Source of the DNA: an uncultured Oscillospiraceae bacterium
GTDB taxonomy: Bacteria; Bacillota; Clostridia; Oscillospirales; Ruminococcaceae
NCBI GenBank assembly: GCA_910584715.1
Contig: CAJUAN010000007.1
Location: 1 to 64,000 of the forward strand
Length of the DNA: 64,000 bases
Reading direction: 5' to 3'
The position numbers were made by a program, and so were the translations under genes. Below the pieces are notes generated by a model. It was not told the DNA's origin. It did not search any database and saw only the letters and a list, made by a program, of their open reading frames with translations. How positions within the stretch are numbered: position 1 is the first letter of the stretch; each line of letters opens with the position of its first letter. Positions 9,241 through 18,073 of this stretch are shown here, piece by piece.

Positions 9241-9344
9241 GTTTTTTTATTGTTTGTTAAAAATATTTTATTTGCAAGGCGCAGGGACCCCGATTTTCCG
9301 AGGCAGGAATAAAACAAAAAGCCCTTTCGGCACAGCTTCATGTA

Positions 9345-9373
9345 TTGACACATAAATTTTTTTCTGTTATAAT
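9345..9373 (+). promoter_or_regulatory. Consensus promoter of purA
   Basis: TTGACA, 17 bases, TATAAT, with an extended -10 TG (TGTTATAAT). Both boxes match the consensus fully, which suggests strong constitutive expression. I saw no guanine-riboswitch-like fold in the short leader. Confidence 0.88.
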
Positions 9374-9418
9374 AGTAAACGGCGTTTTTTAGCTTTAAAT
9401 TTGAAAGGGGCTTTTTTT

Positions 9419-10693
9419 ATGGCTGCAAATATTGTTATCGGTACGCAGTGGGGCGACGAGGGCAAGGGTAAAGTCATCGACATTCTTGCTTCCCGCGCGG
9501 ACGTTGTTGTGCGCTCTCAGGGTGGAAACAACGCGGGACACACCGTTGCAAGCGGCGGCGAGACTTACAAGCTTCACCTTATACCGTCCGGTATTCTCTA
9601 TAAAGACACGCTCTGCATGATCGGCGCGGGAGTTGTCCTTGACCCGAAGGTAGTCCTTGAGGAAATAGACGGGCTTTCCGCAAGAGGCGTGACCTTTGAC
9701 AATTTCAAGATAGACCCCCGCGCTCACGTTATAATGCCTTGGCACATCACCTTAGACGGTCTTTCCGAGCAGTTCAGGGGCAATAAGGACATAGGCACAA
9801 CAAAGCGCGGCATAGGTCCCTGCTACATGGATAAGTACGAAAGAAGCGGCATCAGGGTATACGACCTGGTTCACCCCGAAATTTTTGCTGAAAAGACGCG
9901 TTCCGCGGGAAAGCTCAAGAACAGCATAATAACCAATGTTTTCGGCGGGGAAGCCATTGACATTGAGGCTGTGATCAGGGAGTACGCCGAATACGGAAAG
10001 CGTCTCGCGCAGTACGTTGACGACGTTTCGGTGCTGACCTACGAAGCGCATAAGGCTGGCAAGGAGATTCTGTTTGAGGGAGCGCAGGCTACCCTGCTGG
10101 ACATCGACTTCGGCACATATCCCTATGTTACAAGCTCCCACCCAATTTCCGCGGGAGTATGCATAGGCACCGGCGTAGGTCCCACTGTAATAGACAAGGT
10201 TTACGGCGTTGCAAAGGCGTACACCACAAGAGTGGGAAAGGGGCCTTTCCCAACGGAGCTTGACGACGAGACAGGCGACTATATCCGCAATAACGGCGGC
10301 GAGTTCGGTACCACCACCGGCAGACCGCGCAGAACAGGCTGGTTTGACGCGGTGATAGTACGCCACGCCGTTCGCGTAAACGGTCTTAACTGCCTTGTTG
10401 TGAACAAGCTTGACACCCTCGCGGGGCTGGATACGCTGAAAATATGCGTCGCCTATAAGAAGTCCGACGGCACGGTGATAAAGGATTTCCCCGCCACGCT
10501 TGAAGAGCTTGAGGGCTGCGAGCCGGTATACGAGGAGCACAAGGGCTTTGGGGACGATATTTCCAAATGCCGCAGCTTTGAGGAGCTTCCCAAAATATGC
10601 AGGAGCTACATCAAGCGTCTTGAGGAGCTCTGCGAATGCAGGATCGCTATGATAGGCGTAGGCCCCGACAGGGAACAGCAGATAGAACGGTAA
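9419..10693 (+). CDS. purA: Adenylosuccinate synthetase
   Basis: 424 residues; the ATG at 9419 follows GAAAGGGG, and an in-frame TTG at 9401 contains that ribosome site and is rejected. The enzyme makes adenylosuccinate from IMP, aspartate and GTP, the first committed step to AMP. The P-loop WGDEGKGK is at residues 11-18, with NNAGHTV near 40 and the TTRVGKGPFPTE and GRPRRTGWFD segments further on. Length is normal. It is monocistronic between its own promoter and a terminator. Confidence 0.98.
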   Translation: MAANIVIGTQWGDEGKGKVIDILASRADVVVRSQGGNNAGHTVASGGETYKLHLIPSGILYKDTLCMIGAGVVLDPKVVLEEIDGLSARGVTFDNFKIDPRAHVIMPWHITLDGLSEQFRGNKDIGTTKRGIGPCYMDKYERSGIRVYDLVHPEIFAEKTRSAGKLKNSIITNVFGGEAIDIEAVIREYAEYGKRLAQYVDDVSVLTYEAHKAGKEILFEGAQATLLDIDFGTYPYVTSSHPISAGVCIGTGVGPTVIDKVYGVAKAYTTRVGKGPFPTELDDETGDYIRNNGGEFGTTTGRPRRTGWFDAVIVRHAVRVNGLNCLVVNKLDTLAGLDTLKICVAYKKSDGTVIKDFPATLEELEGCEPVYEEHKGFGDDISKCRSFEELPKICRSYIKRLEELCECRIAMIGVGPDREQQIER

Positions 10694-10704
10694 ATACCGT
10701 CCGG

Positions 10705-10740
10705 AAAGGGAATGCGCCATAGCCGTGCGCGTTCCCTTTT
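10705..10740 (+). terminator. purA terminator
   Basis: AAAGGGAATGCGC...GCGCGTTCCCTTTT stem with a T-run, just after purA. Confidence 0.8.
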
Positions 10741-10776
10741 AACTGTACCATTTTTAATGAAAAGGGCGATCATATA

Positions 10777-11457
10777 ATGTACAAGTACGAAACCCATATG
10801 CACACAAGTGAAGCAAGCGCCTGCGCCGATTCAACGGGAGCGGAAATGGCTGATAAGTACAAAGCCGAGGGCTATACCGGAATATTTGTCACCGACCACT
10901 TTTTTAACGGGAACTCCTCCGTGCCGCGCGGTCTGCCGTGGGAAAAACGGATAGAGCTTTACTGCAGGGGATATGAGAACGCCAAAAAACGCGGCGATGA
11001 AATTGGTCTGGACGTGTTTTTCGGTTTCGAGTACGGCGACGGCGGTTCGGATTATCTTGTATACGGTCTGGACAAGAAGTGGCTCGTCAAAAACAGTCAT
11101 ATCCTCGATATAGGTTTTGCGGATTTTCTGGAATACGCGCGCCGCTGCGGCGGATTTATCGTTCAGGCGCACCCGTTCAGGGATTACGACTATATCCGCT
11201 CCACCACCCATGTCCCGCGCTTTACAGACGCTGTGGAGACGGTCAACGCCTCACATATAAGGGCGGGACGTCCCGAGTTCAACGACAGGGCAAAGCTTTA
11301 CGCGGAATGGTACGGACTTCCCGCGACCGGCGGTTCTGATTCCCACAATACCGCCGGCAAATGGTTCGGGGGAGGGATAATGTCCGAAATAAAATTCACA
11401 TTGGCAGCGGATTACGCAAGAGCCGTGAGAGAAAGAAAAATAATATGTATAGAATAA
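10777..11457 (+). CDS. PHP-domain phosphoesterase
   Basis: 226 residues; ATG after AAAAGGG. The PHP-fold metal ligands are visible: ETHMHTSEAS near residue 5, TDHFF near 40, an acidic FGFEYG near 88, QAHPFRD near 130 and GGSDSHN near 188. PHP proteins hydrolyse phosphate esters such as histidinol phosphate, trehalose-6-phosphate or nucleotides. This one is shorter than HisK and lies away from histidine genes, so the substrate is open. It probably acts alone, with a terminator on each side. Confidence 0.8.
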   Translation: MYKYETHMHTSEASACADSTGAEMADKYKAEGYTGIFVTDHFFNGNSSVPRGLPWEKRIELYCRGYENAKKRGDEIGLDVFFGFEYGDGGSDYLVYGLDKKWLVKNSHILDIGFADFLEYARRCGGFIVQAHPFRDYDYIRSTTHVPRFTDAVETVNASHIRAGRPEFNDRAKLYAEWYGLPATGGSDSHNTAGKWFGGGIMSEIKFTLAADYARAVRERKIICIE

Positions 11458-11474
11458 AGCTTCAAGGCTTCAAG

Positions 11475-11518
11475 AATACCGCCGTGCCGGACGCGTTCCG
11501 ATACGGCGGTATTTTTAT
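11475..11518 (+). terminator. Intrinsic terminator
   Basis: AATACCGCCGT...ACGGCGGTATT stem followed by TTTAT, after the PHP gene. Confidence 0.8.
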
Positions 11519-11549
11519 CTGCCGCCGCGGTATCAGACCCGAACGGAGT

Positions 11550-11577
11550 ACCATTTTCCTCGGTCAGACATATTATA
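11550..11577 (+). promoter_or_regulatory. Sigma-K-like promoter of dpaAB
   Basis: An AC (-35) at 11550-11551, 17 bases, then CATATTATA at 11569-11577, an exact match to the sigma-K -10 pattern CATAnnnTA. It lies about 80 bases before dpaA. In Bacillus the dipicolinate synthase genes are transcribed by sigma-K in the mother cell, so position and sequence agree. Confidence 0.55.
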
Positions 11578-11659
11578 TAAGGGTAACTGAAACCCCATTT
11601 ATATCTGATCCGCCCGCGGCGCGCAAACCCGAGACCGCGGCGGGAAAGGAAGTTTGCAT

Positions 11660-12553
11660 ATGAACAGAACATTTTTAGCCGCAGGGGGAGACCTGCGTTT
11701 TGTAACTCTTGCCGAAAAACTTGCCGAGGACAACAGGGTATACGCGGCGGGCTTCGACGGGAACGTCTCCATTTCCGAAAAGGTTCAGGTCGTCGACAGG
11801 ATATCCGATCTTAGGGAACGGGCGGACTGCCTTATTCTTCCACTGCCCGCTTCTCCCGACGGAGTGACCGTCCGCACGCCCTATTCCGGCAGGAGCATTT
11901 CACTTGAAAGCCTTGCTCCCGCAGTAAAAGAAGGCGGAATCGTTTTTGGGGGAATGATAACTCCCGAGGTAAGAAAGATATTTGAGAGCAGAAAAGCCGA
12001 TGTGATAGACTACGCCGCGCGGGAGGAATTTGCCGTACTTAACGCTGTCGCCACAGCCGAGGGAGCTATACAGGTCGCCATGGAGGAGCTTGCCACTACC
12101 CTTTCGGGAAGAAAGATACTTATTCTCGGAGCAGGACGTATAGCAAAGGTTCTTATAGACGCCCTGAGCGGCTTTCATACCACAATAACCGTAGCCGCGC
12201 GGAAATGTTCCGACCTTGCATGGGCAAGAGTCTATGGCTGCGGCTCCGTTCCCATAGGGGATATGGACGGTCTGCTGGGAGACTTTGATATAATCTTCAA
12301 CACCGTTCCCGCTGTTATACTGGACGAAAAACGTCTGAAAAGGACGCGTCCCGGCTGTCTGGTGATAGACCTTGCCTCAAAGCCCGGGGGCGTGGATTTC
12401 GAGACCGCGGGAATGCTCGGCGTAAAGACCGTATGGCTGCTGTCGCTGCCCGGAAAGGTAGCTCCTGTAACATCGGGAGAGGTAATTGCCGAAACAATAA
12501 AAAACATACTTCTTGAAAAAGAAGCCGAAAGGAGTGAACCGAATGGACGGTAA
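11660..12553 (+). CDS. dpaA: Dipicolinate synthase subunit A
   Basis: 297 residues from the ATG at 11660; the in-frame TTG at 11654 is too close to GAAAGGA. With DpaB it converts the product of dihydrodipicolinate synthase into dipicolinic acid, the calcium chelator of the spore core, in the mother cell. An N-terminal dipicolinate-synthase region is followed by a Rossmann NAD(P) domain (ILILGAGRIAKVL near residue 152). Its stop codon overlaps dpaB. In Bacillus asd-dapG-dapA follow; here the pair stands alone and a terminator comes directly after dpaB. Confidence 0.95.
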   Translation: MNRTFLAAGGDLRFVTLAEKLAEDNRVYAAGFDGNVSISEKVQVVDRISDLRERADCLILPLPASPDGVTVRTPYSGRSISLESLAPAVKEGGIVFGGMITPEVRKIFESRKADVIDYAAREEFAVLNAVATAEGAIQVAMEELATTLSGRKILILGAGRIAKVLIDALSGFHTTITVAARKCSDLAWARVYGCGSVPIGDMDGLLGDFDIIFNTVPAVILDEKRLKRTRPGCLVIDLASKPGGVDFETAGMLGVKTVWLLSLPGKVAPVTSGEVIAETIKNILLEKEAERSEPNGR

Positions 12554-13130
12554 TAAGCTCAAAGGAAAAAAAATAGGCTTTGCTCTGTGCGGTTCGTTCT
12601 GTACCTTTTCAAAGGCTTTCGCTCAGCTTGAAAGACTGATAGCCGGGGGAGCGGACGTTACGGCGGTGATGTCCTTCAACGCCGCGTCGCTGGACACCCG
12701 CTTCGGAAAAGCCGCAGATCACATCGCCTATCTTGAAAAGATCACCGGGAAAAAGGTCATCAGGACTATCGAGGACGCGGAGCCTATAGGTCCGAAAAAG
12801 ATGTTCGACGTGCTCGTTATCGCCCCCTGCACGGGAAATACAATGGCGAAGCTTGCGGCGGGTATAATCGACACTCCCGTGACAATGGCGGCTAAATCCC
12901 ACATCAGGAACGCCTATCCGCTTGTTATCGCGCCCTCTACAAACGACGGCCTTTCGGGTACTGCAAAAAATTTAGGAGCGCTGCTTAATTATAAGAGCGT
13001 GTTTTTTGTTCCGTTCGGACAGGACGATCACGAGGCAAAGCCGCGGTCGCTTTCCGCTGACTTTGACAGACTGCCCGAAGCAATAGAGGCGGCCCTTGAC
13101 AAAGTTCAGCTCCAGCCCATACTTGAATGA
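12543..13130 (+). CDS. dpaB: Dipicolinate synthase subunit B
   Basis: 195 residues; the ATG at 12543 follows AAAGGAG and lies 11 bases inside dpaA. It is a flavoprotein-family subunit of the UbiX/Dfp fold: KIGFALCGSFCTF near residue 10 and the PCTGNTMAKLA phosphate/flavin loop near 100. It acts with DpaA on the last step of dipicolinate formation during sporulation. The overlap implies translational coupling and balanced subunit synthesis. Confidence 0.95.
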   Translation: MDGNKLKGKKIGFALCGSFCTFSKAFAQLERLIAGGADVTAVMSFNAASLDTRFGKAADHIAYLEKITGKKVIRTIEDAEPIGPKKMFDVLVIAPCTGNTMAKLAAGIIDTPVTMAAKSHIRNAYPLVIAPSTNDGLSGTAKNLGALLNYKSVFFVPFGQDDHEAKPRSLSADFDRLPEAIEAALDKVQLQPILE

Positions 13131-13166
13131 AAAGACCGCAGCCGAACAAACGGCTGCGGTCTTTTG
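13130..13166 (+). terminator. dpaAB terminator
   Basis: AAAAGACCGCAGCCG AACAAA CGGCTGCGGTCTTTT: a near-perfect stem with A/T flanks that starts at the dpaB stop codon. Confidence 0.9.
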
Positions 13167-13217
13167 AATTTGATATCAGGTCAGACCGGTACGCCGTATA
13201 GCTTAAACGGACCGCAT

Positions 13218-13991
13218 TCAGCCTCCCATTTTCCAGAAAAGCCTCAGGGTGTTTTCGGTGGTCTGCTTAGCCACAAGTTCCGGGGAGACTCCCTTGACCT
13301 CCGCGATCTTATCAATAATATGGACTATCATTCCGCTGTCGCAGCGCTTTCCGCGGTTCGGTTCGGGAGCCATATAGGGGCAGTCCGTTTCAAGCATGAG
13401 CCTGTCAAGCGGGACGACCTCCAAGGCCTCAATGGCTTTGCGCGCATTTTTGAAAGTCAGCACTCCCGTAAAGCTGATGTTCATTCCCAAAGCAAGCACC
13501 TGCCTTGCCGTCTCCGCAGAGCCGGAAAAGCAGTGCATTACCCCGTTTATCTTTCCCCGCCCGCGCAGTACGGACATTGTGTCCTCTGCTGCGTCCCGTG
13601 AGTGGATAACCACCGGCATGGAAAGCTCCTCGGCTAAATCAAGCTGTTCCGTAAAAATTCGTTTTTGCAGGTCGGGGTCATAGCCGTCGTAATGGTAATC
13701 CAGACCGATCTCGCCTATGGCGACGGTTTTAGGCAGCACTGCCCATTTTTTCAGGGTGTGAAGATAATCCTCGGGAGTACCCTCAACGTCCTCCGGGTGA
13801 ATGCCGACGGCGGCGTACATAAACGGATACTTTTCGGCGTACTCAACCGAAAGCCGCGAGCGCTCAAGATTACAGCCCATGTTTACAATGTTCCGCACGC
13901 CGCTTTTGTGCAGACGGTTCAGCAGCTCCTCCCTGTCGGGATCGAACTGCTCCGCGTCGTAGTGAGCGTGGGAATCTATATAGTCAAGCAT
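13218..13991 (-). CDS. tatD: TatD-family metal-dependent DNase
   Basis: 257 residues; ATG after AAAGGA. All metal-binding motifs of the family are present: DSHAHYD near residue 6, GEIGLDYHYD near 95, VIHSRDA near 131, MHCFSG near 154 and LETDCPYMAP near 203. TatD proteins are cytoplasmic Mg-dependent 3'-5' exonucleases implicated in DNA repair and RNA quality control. It follows rpoC on the same strand, but a terminator-like hairpin lies between them. Confidence 0.92.
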   Translation of the reverse strand: MLDYIDSHAHYDAEQFDPDREELLNRLHKSGVRNIVNMGCNLERSRLSVEYAEKYPFMYAAVGIHPEDVEGTPEDYLHTLKKWAVLPKTVAIGEIGLDYHYDGYDPDLQKRIFTEQLDLAEELSMPVVIHSRDAAEDTMSVLRGRGKINGVMHCFSGSAETARQVLALGMNISFTGVLTFKNARKAIEALEVVPLDRLMLETDCPYMAPEPNRGKRCDSGMIVHIIDKIAEVKGVSPELVAKQTTENTLRLFWKMGG

Positions 13992-14012
13992 TTTTATCAG
14001 CCTTTCCTTTAG

Positions 14013-14061
14013 TTTACAAAAGACTCCGCGGAACCCCGCCTTTCAGCAGGATCCCGCGGAG
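14013..14061 (-). terminator. rpoBC terminator
   Basis: On the minus strand CTCCGCGG...CCGCGGAG is followed by TCTTTTGT, between the rpoC stop and tatD. Confidence 0.7.
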
Positions 14062-14086
14062 CTTTTATTTTATGTCTGCCGACCTG

Positions 14087-17000
14087 TTACAGCGTTGTCG
14101 GAGCGGGCATATGCTCCGGGGAGCTTTCGTTCTTAACTATCTGAATGTTGTTGTAAACGTCCATGCCCGTACCGGCAGGGATAAGCTTACCGATAATAAC
14201 GTTCTCCTTAAGACCCTGCAGGTAGTCGCTCTTGCCCTTGATAGCGGCGTCCGTAAGAGCTCTCGTAGTTTCCTGGAACGAAGCCGCCGACAGGAAGCTG
14301 TCCGAATTAGAGGACGCCTTTGTAATACCCTGAAGAACAGGGATAGTCGTTGCAAAGCTGAGTCCCTCTTCGCCGCTGTCCATTCTGCGCTTGATATCCG
14401 CATTGATCTCGTCGATATCTTTTTTGTCAACAAGGGATCCGGGAAGCAGATAGCTTGAACCGCTGTCGTCCACCTTTACCTTGCGCAGCATCTGACGGAC
14501 TATTACCTCGATGTGCTTGTCGTTGATGTCAACACCCTGTAAGCGGTAGGTCTTTTGCACTTCGGTAATTATATAGTTCTGAACTGCCTGCTGACCGTTT
14601 ACCGCCAGAATGTCTCCCGGGTTGATGTAACCGTCGGTGAGCGGAGTACCCGCCTCAACGGTATCCCCCTCCTGCACCTTGATCTTGTAGCCGTAGGGAA
14701 CGGGATAGTATTCGTCGGCTCCCGTCTCCGGGTCGGTTATAATAACGTTGCGTATCTTCTTGATCTCTTCCATGCGGACGGTTCCTGCGATCCTGGAAAT
14801 GATAGCCGCGTTCTTGGGACGTCTGCTCTCGAACAGCTCCTCAACACGGGGCAGACCCTGGGTGATATCCTCCGCGGAAGCGATACCGCCCGTGTGGAAG
14901 GTTCTCATTGTAAGCTGCGTACCCGGCTCGCCGATAGACTGGGCGGCGATTACGCCAACCGCTTCGCCGACAGCAACAAGGTTGTTGGTTGCAAGGCTCG
15001 CGCCGTAACACTTGGCGCATACGCCGTGCTTAGCCTTACAGTTGAGCACGGAACGGATAGTGATCCTTTCAACGCCGCTGTCAACTACCTTCTGAGCGTC
15101 CGCTTCGTTCATAAGCTTGTTGTGGCTCATGATAAGGTCGCCTGTCTCGGGATCGCGGAGATCCTCCATAAGGTAGCGTCCCAGCAGTCTTTCCTTGAGC
15201 GGTTCGATCATTTCGTTGCCGCTTCTGATAGTATAGACCTCGATACCCTCGTCGGTGCCGCAGTCCTCCTCGCGGATAATTACCTCCTGAGAAACGTCGA
15301 CAAGACGTCTCGTGAGGTAGCCGGAGTCGGCGGTACGCAGAGCGGTGTCCGCAAGACCTTTACGTGCGCCTCGGGAGGAGATGAAGTACTCCAGAATGTT
15401 AAGTCCCTCACGGTAGTTTGCACGAATAGGCATCTCGATAGTGGAGCCCGACGTGTTCGCGATAAGTCCGCGCATACCTGCAAGCTGACGCATCTGGTTG
15501 ATAGAACCTCTCGCGCCGGAGTCGGACATCATGAAGATAGGATTGTATTTGTCAAGACCGTCTTTAAGAGCGGTGGTAACGTCGTCTGTGGCGGCGTTCC
15601 ATATTTCGATAAAGCGTTTGGACTTCTCCGCAGCGGAGATGAAACCACGCTTGTAAAGCTTATTGATTTTGTCGACTTTAGCGTCAGCCTCGGCGAGAAT
15701 ATCTTTCTTTGCCTCCGGTATCTCCGCGTCGCATACCGCAACGGTGATAGCCGCCCTTGTGGAGAACTTGAAGCCCAGAGCCTTTACTCTGTCAAGCACC
15801 TCGGAGGTAGTCGTTGTACCGTGGATACGGATACATCTTTCAATGATATCGGAAAGCTGACCCTTTTTAACAAGGAAGTCGACTTCCAGATCGAACTGCT
15901 TGTCGGAGCTTGTTCTGTCAACATAGCCCAGGTTCTGGGGAATATTCTCGTTGAAAATGATTCTGCCCACCGTACAGTCTATCAGCTTGGAAACAGTTCT
16001 GCCGCCGATGTCCTTTGAGACTCTTACCTTGATAGGCGCGTGAATGGATACCGCTCCGCTGCTGTACGCCATAAGAGCCTCGTTCACGTCGCGGAACACC
16101 TTTCCTCCGCCCTTTTCAAGATAGTTGCCGTTCTCGTCCTTTTCGTCCTTTTTCATTGTCAGGTAGTAGGAGCCGAGAACCATGTCCTGAGACGGAACAG
16201 CCACGGGACGTCCGTCGGAGGGCTTCAAAAGGTTGTTGGCAGCAAGCATAAGGAATCTTGCCTCAGCCTGAGCCTCAGCGGAAAGGGGCAGATGGACAGC
16301 CATCTGGTCACCGTCGAAGTCGGCGTTAAATGCCGTACAAACCAGCGGGTGAAGCTTTATGGCGCGACCCTCTACGAGTATAGGCTCGAACGCCTGGATA
16401 CCCAGTCTGTGAAGCGTAGGTGCGCGGTTCAGGAACACGGGGTGATCCTTGATAACGTTTTCCAAAGCGTCCCAAACGTCGTTTTCGGCTCTGTCCACCT
16501 TTTTGCGGGCGGATTTGATATTTGTAGCCTTGCCGGTGTCAACAAGACGCTTCATTACAAAGGGCTTGAACAGCTCCAGAGCCATTTCTTTGGGGAGACC
16601 GCACTGGAACATTTTCAGCTCGGGGCCTACAACGATAACGGAACGTCCCGAGTAGTCAACACGCTTGCCCAGCAGGTTCTGACGGAAACGTCCCTGCTTG
16701 CCCTTGAGCATATCGGAAAGAGACTTGAGGGCGCGGTTGTTGGGGCCGGTAACAGGTCTGCCGTGTCTGCCGTTGTCGATAAGAGCGTCAACGGCTTCCT
16801 GAAGCATTCTCTTTTCGTTTCTTATGATGATGTCGGGAGCTTCAAGCTCCAGCATCTTTTTAAGGCGGTTGTTTCTGTTGATAACGCGCCTGTAGAGGTC
16901 GTTAAGGTCGGAGGTGGCGTATCTGCCGCCGTCCAGCATTACCATAGGTCTGATATCGGGAGGGATAACGGGAACAACGTCCAGTATCATCCATTCGGGC

Positions 17001-18007
17001 TTGTTTCCCGAAAGACGGAAAGACTCTATGATCTCAAGCCTTTTCAGAAGCTTGATCTTTTTCTGTCCCGGAGGAAGCTCCGAAAGCTCGGCTTTGAGCT
17101 CGTCGGAAGCCCATACAAGATTGTTGACCCAGTTTTCCTTAACGGCAATTTCACTGAAATCGCCGTTAGCGTTTGCCGCTTCGATGTTCTCAAAGAAACG
17201 CTTTTCGATATACTGCGAACCGGTTTCAACCTTGATCTGAGGAAGCTTAGCCTCTTCGTTCTTTCTGTTCAGGTAAAGGACTTCCTCGGTATACTTGGTT
17301 CTGGAAATAACGTCGCCGACAGCAAAGCTTTCGTTCTCCGCATTGTCGGTTATAACATAGAGACGCTTTGCCAGAAAATCCCTGATGTCGTCCTCGTCTA
17401 TGCCCGTCACCTTGGAGAATTCCTCCAAGTGCTTCATTATATAGTTGTCGTAACGGTCGGGATTGTACTCGTCAAGAAGCTCCTTGACAGCCTCCGCGCC
17501 CATTTCGGCGACAAAGTCGTCCTCGTACTTCTCACGCATATCGGCGTACTCTTTTTCGGTAAGGAGCTGCTTCTTAACAAGCTCCGTGCTGCCTGAGTCG
17601 ATAACGATATACTTTGTGAAGTACAGAACCTCTTCAAGACGCTTCTGGGACACTTCGATGACCTGACCTATACGGGAGGGCGTGCCCTTGAAGTACCATA
17701 TATGGGACACGGGAGCCGCAAGCTCAATATGACCCATGCGCTCGCGGCGAACCTTTGCCCGCGTTACCTCAACGCCGCAGCGGTCGCATATTTTGCCCTT
17801 GAAGCGTATCTTCTTGTACTTTCCGCAGTGACATTCCCAGTCCTTGGTAGGTCCGAATATCCTTTCGCAGAAAAGACCGTCGCGCTCGGGCTTCTGTGTT
17901 CTGTAGTTTATTGTCTCCGGTCTTTCCACAACGCCGTGAGACCAAGCTCTGATTTGTTCGGGGGACGCAAGACCAATTTTTATAGATTCAAAGGTATTGA
18001 ATTCCAA
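14087..18007 (-). CDS. rpoC: RNA polymerase beta' subunit
   Basis: 1306 residues; ATG after AAAGGAG. Catalytic subunit of RNA polymerase. The N-terminal zinc site CHCGKYKK...CDRCGVEV lies near residues 60-80. The Mg-binding NADFDGDQMAVH motif is near residue 560, the bridge/trigger-loop region SGARGSINQMRQLAGMRG near 790, and the second zinc site CKAKHGVCAKCYG near 985. It is longer than many Firmicute RpoC proteins but intact. It is co-transcribed with rpoB, with 66 bases between them. Confidence 0.99.
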   Translation of the reverse strand: MEFNTFESIKIGLASPEQIRAWSHGVVERPETINYRTQKPERDGLFCERIFGPTKDWECHCGKYKKIRFKGKICDRCGVEVTRAKVRRERMGHIELAAPVSHIWYFKGTPSRIGQVIEVSQKRLEEVLYFTKYIVIDSGSTELVKKQLLTEKEYADMREKYEDDFVAEMGAEAVKELLDEYNPDRYDNYIMKHLEEFSKVTGIDEDDIRDFLAKRLYVITDNAENESFAVGDVISRTKYTEEVLYLNRKNEEAKLPQIKVETGSQYIEKRFFENIEAANANGDFSEIAVKENWVNNLVWASDELKAELSELPPGQKKIKLLKRLEIIESFRLSGNKPEWMILDVVPVIPPDIRPMVMLDGGRYATSDLNDLYRRVINRNNRLKKMLELEAPDIIIRNEKRMLQEAVDALIDNGRHGRPVTGPNNRALKSLSDMLKGKQGRFRQNLLGKRVDYSGRSVIVVGPELKMFQCGLPKEMALELFKPFVMKRLVDTGKATNIKSARKKVDRAENDVWDALENVIKDHPVFLNRAPTLHRLGIQAFEPILVEGRAIKLHPLVCTAFNADFDGDQMAVHLPLSAEAQAEARFLMLAANNLLKPSDGRPVAVPSQDMVLGSYYLTMKKDEKDENGNYLEKGGGKVFRDVNEALMAYSSGAVSIHAPIKVRVSKDIGGRTVSKLIDCTVGRIIFNENIPQNLGYVDRTSSDKQFDLEVDFLVKKGQLSDIIERCIRIHGTTTTSEVLDRVKALGFKFSTRAAITVAVCDAEIPEAKKDILAEADAKVDKINKLYKRGFISAAEKSKRFIEIWNAATDDVTTALKDGLDKYNPIFMMSDSGARGSINQMRQLAGMRGLIANTSGSTIEMPIRANYREGLNILEYFISSRGARKGLADTALRTADSGYLTRRLVDVSQEVIIREEDCGTDEGIEVYTIRSGNEMIEPLKERLLGRYLMEDLRDPETGDLIMSHNKLMNEADAQKVVDSGVERITIRSVLNCKAKHGVCAKCYGASLATNNLVAVGEAVGVIAAQSIGEPGTQLTMRTFHTGGIASAEDITQGLPRVEELFESRRPKNAAIISRIAGTVRMEEIKKIRNVIITDPETGADEYYPVPYGYKIKVQEGDTVEAGTPLTDGYINPGDILAVNGQQAVQNYIITEVQKTYRLQGVDINDKHIEVIVRQMLRKVKVDDSGSSYLLPGSLVDKKDIDEINADIKRRMDSGEEGLSFATTIPVLQGITKASSNSDSFLSAASFQETTRALTDAAIKGKSDYLQGLKENVIIGKLIPAGTGMDVYNNIQIVKNESSPEHMPAPTTL

Positions 18008-18026
18008 ATATAAACACTCCTTTATT

Positions 18027-18062
18027 AGAGGTAAGAGGTTAAAGGTAAGAAGTAAGAGGTTA
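18027..18062 (-). repeat. Short degenerate direct repeat between rpoB and rpoC
   Basis: GTAAGAGGTTA and AAGGTAAGAAGTAAGAGGTTA-type units of 7-11 bases fill most of the rpoB-rpoC gap, starting about 11 bases after the rpoB stop. They are part of a wider pattern of short repeats at 3' ends of genes in this window. Confidence 0.5.
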
Positions 18063-18073
18063 GCGGCGGCTCG

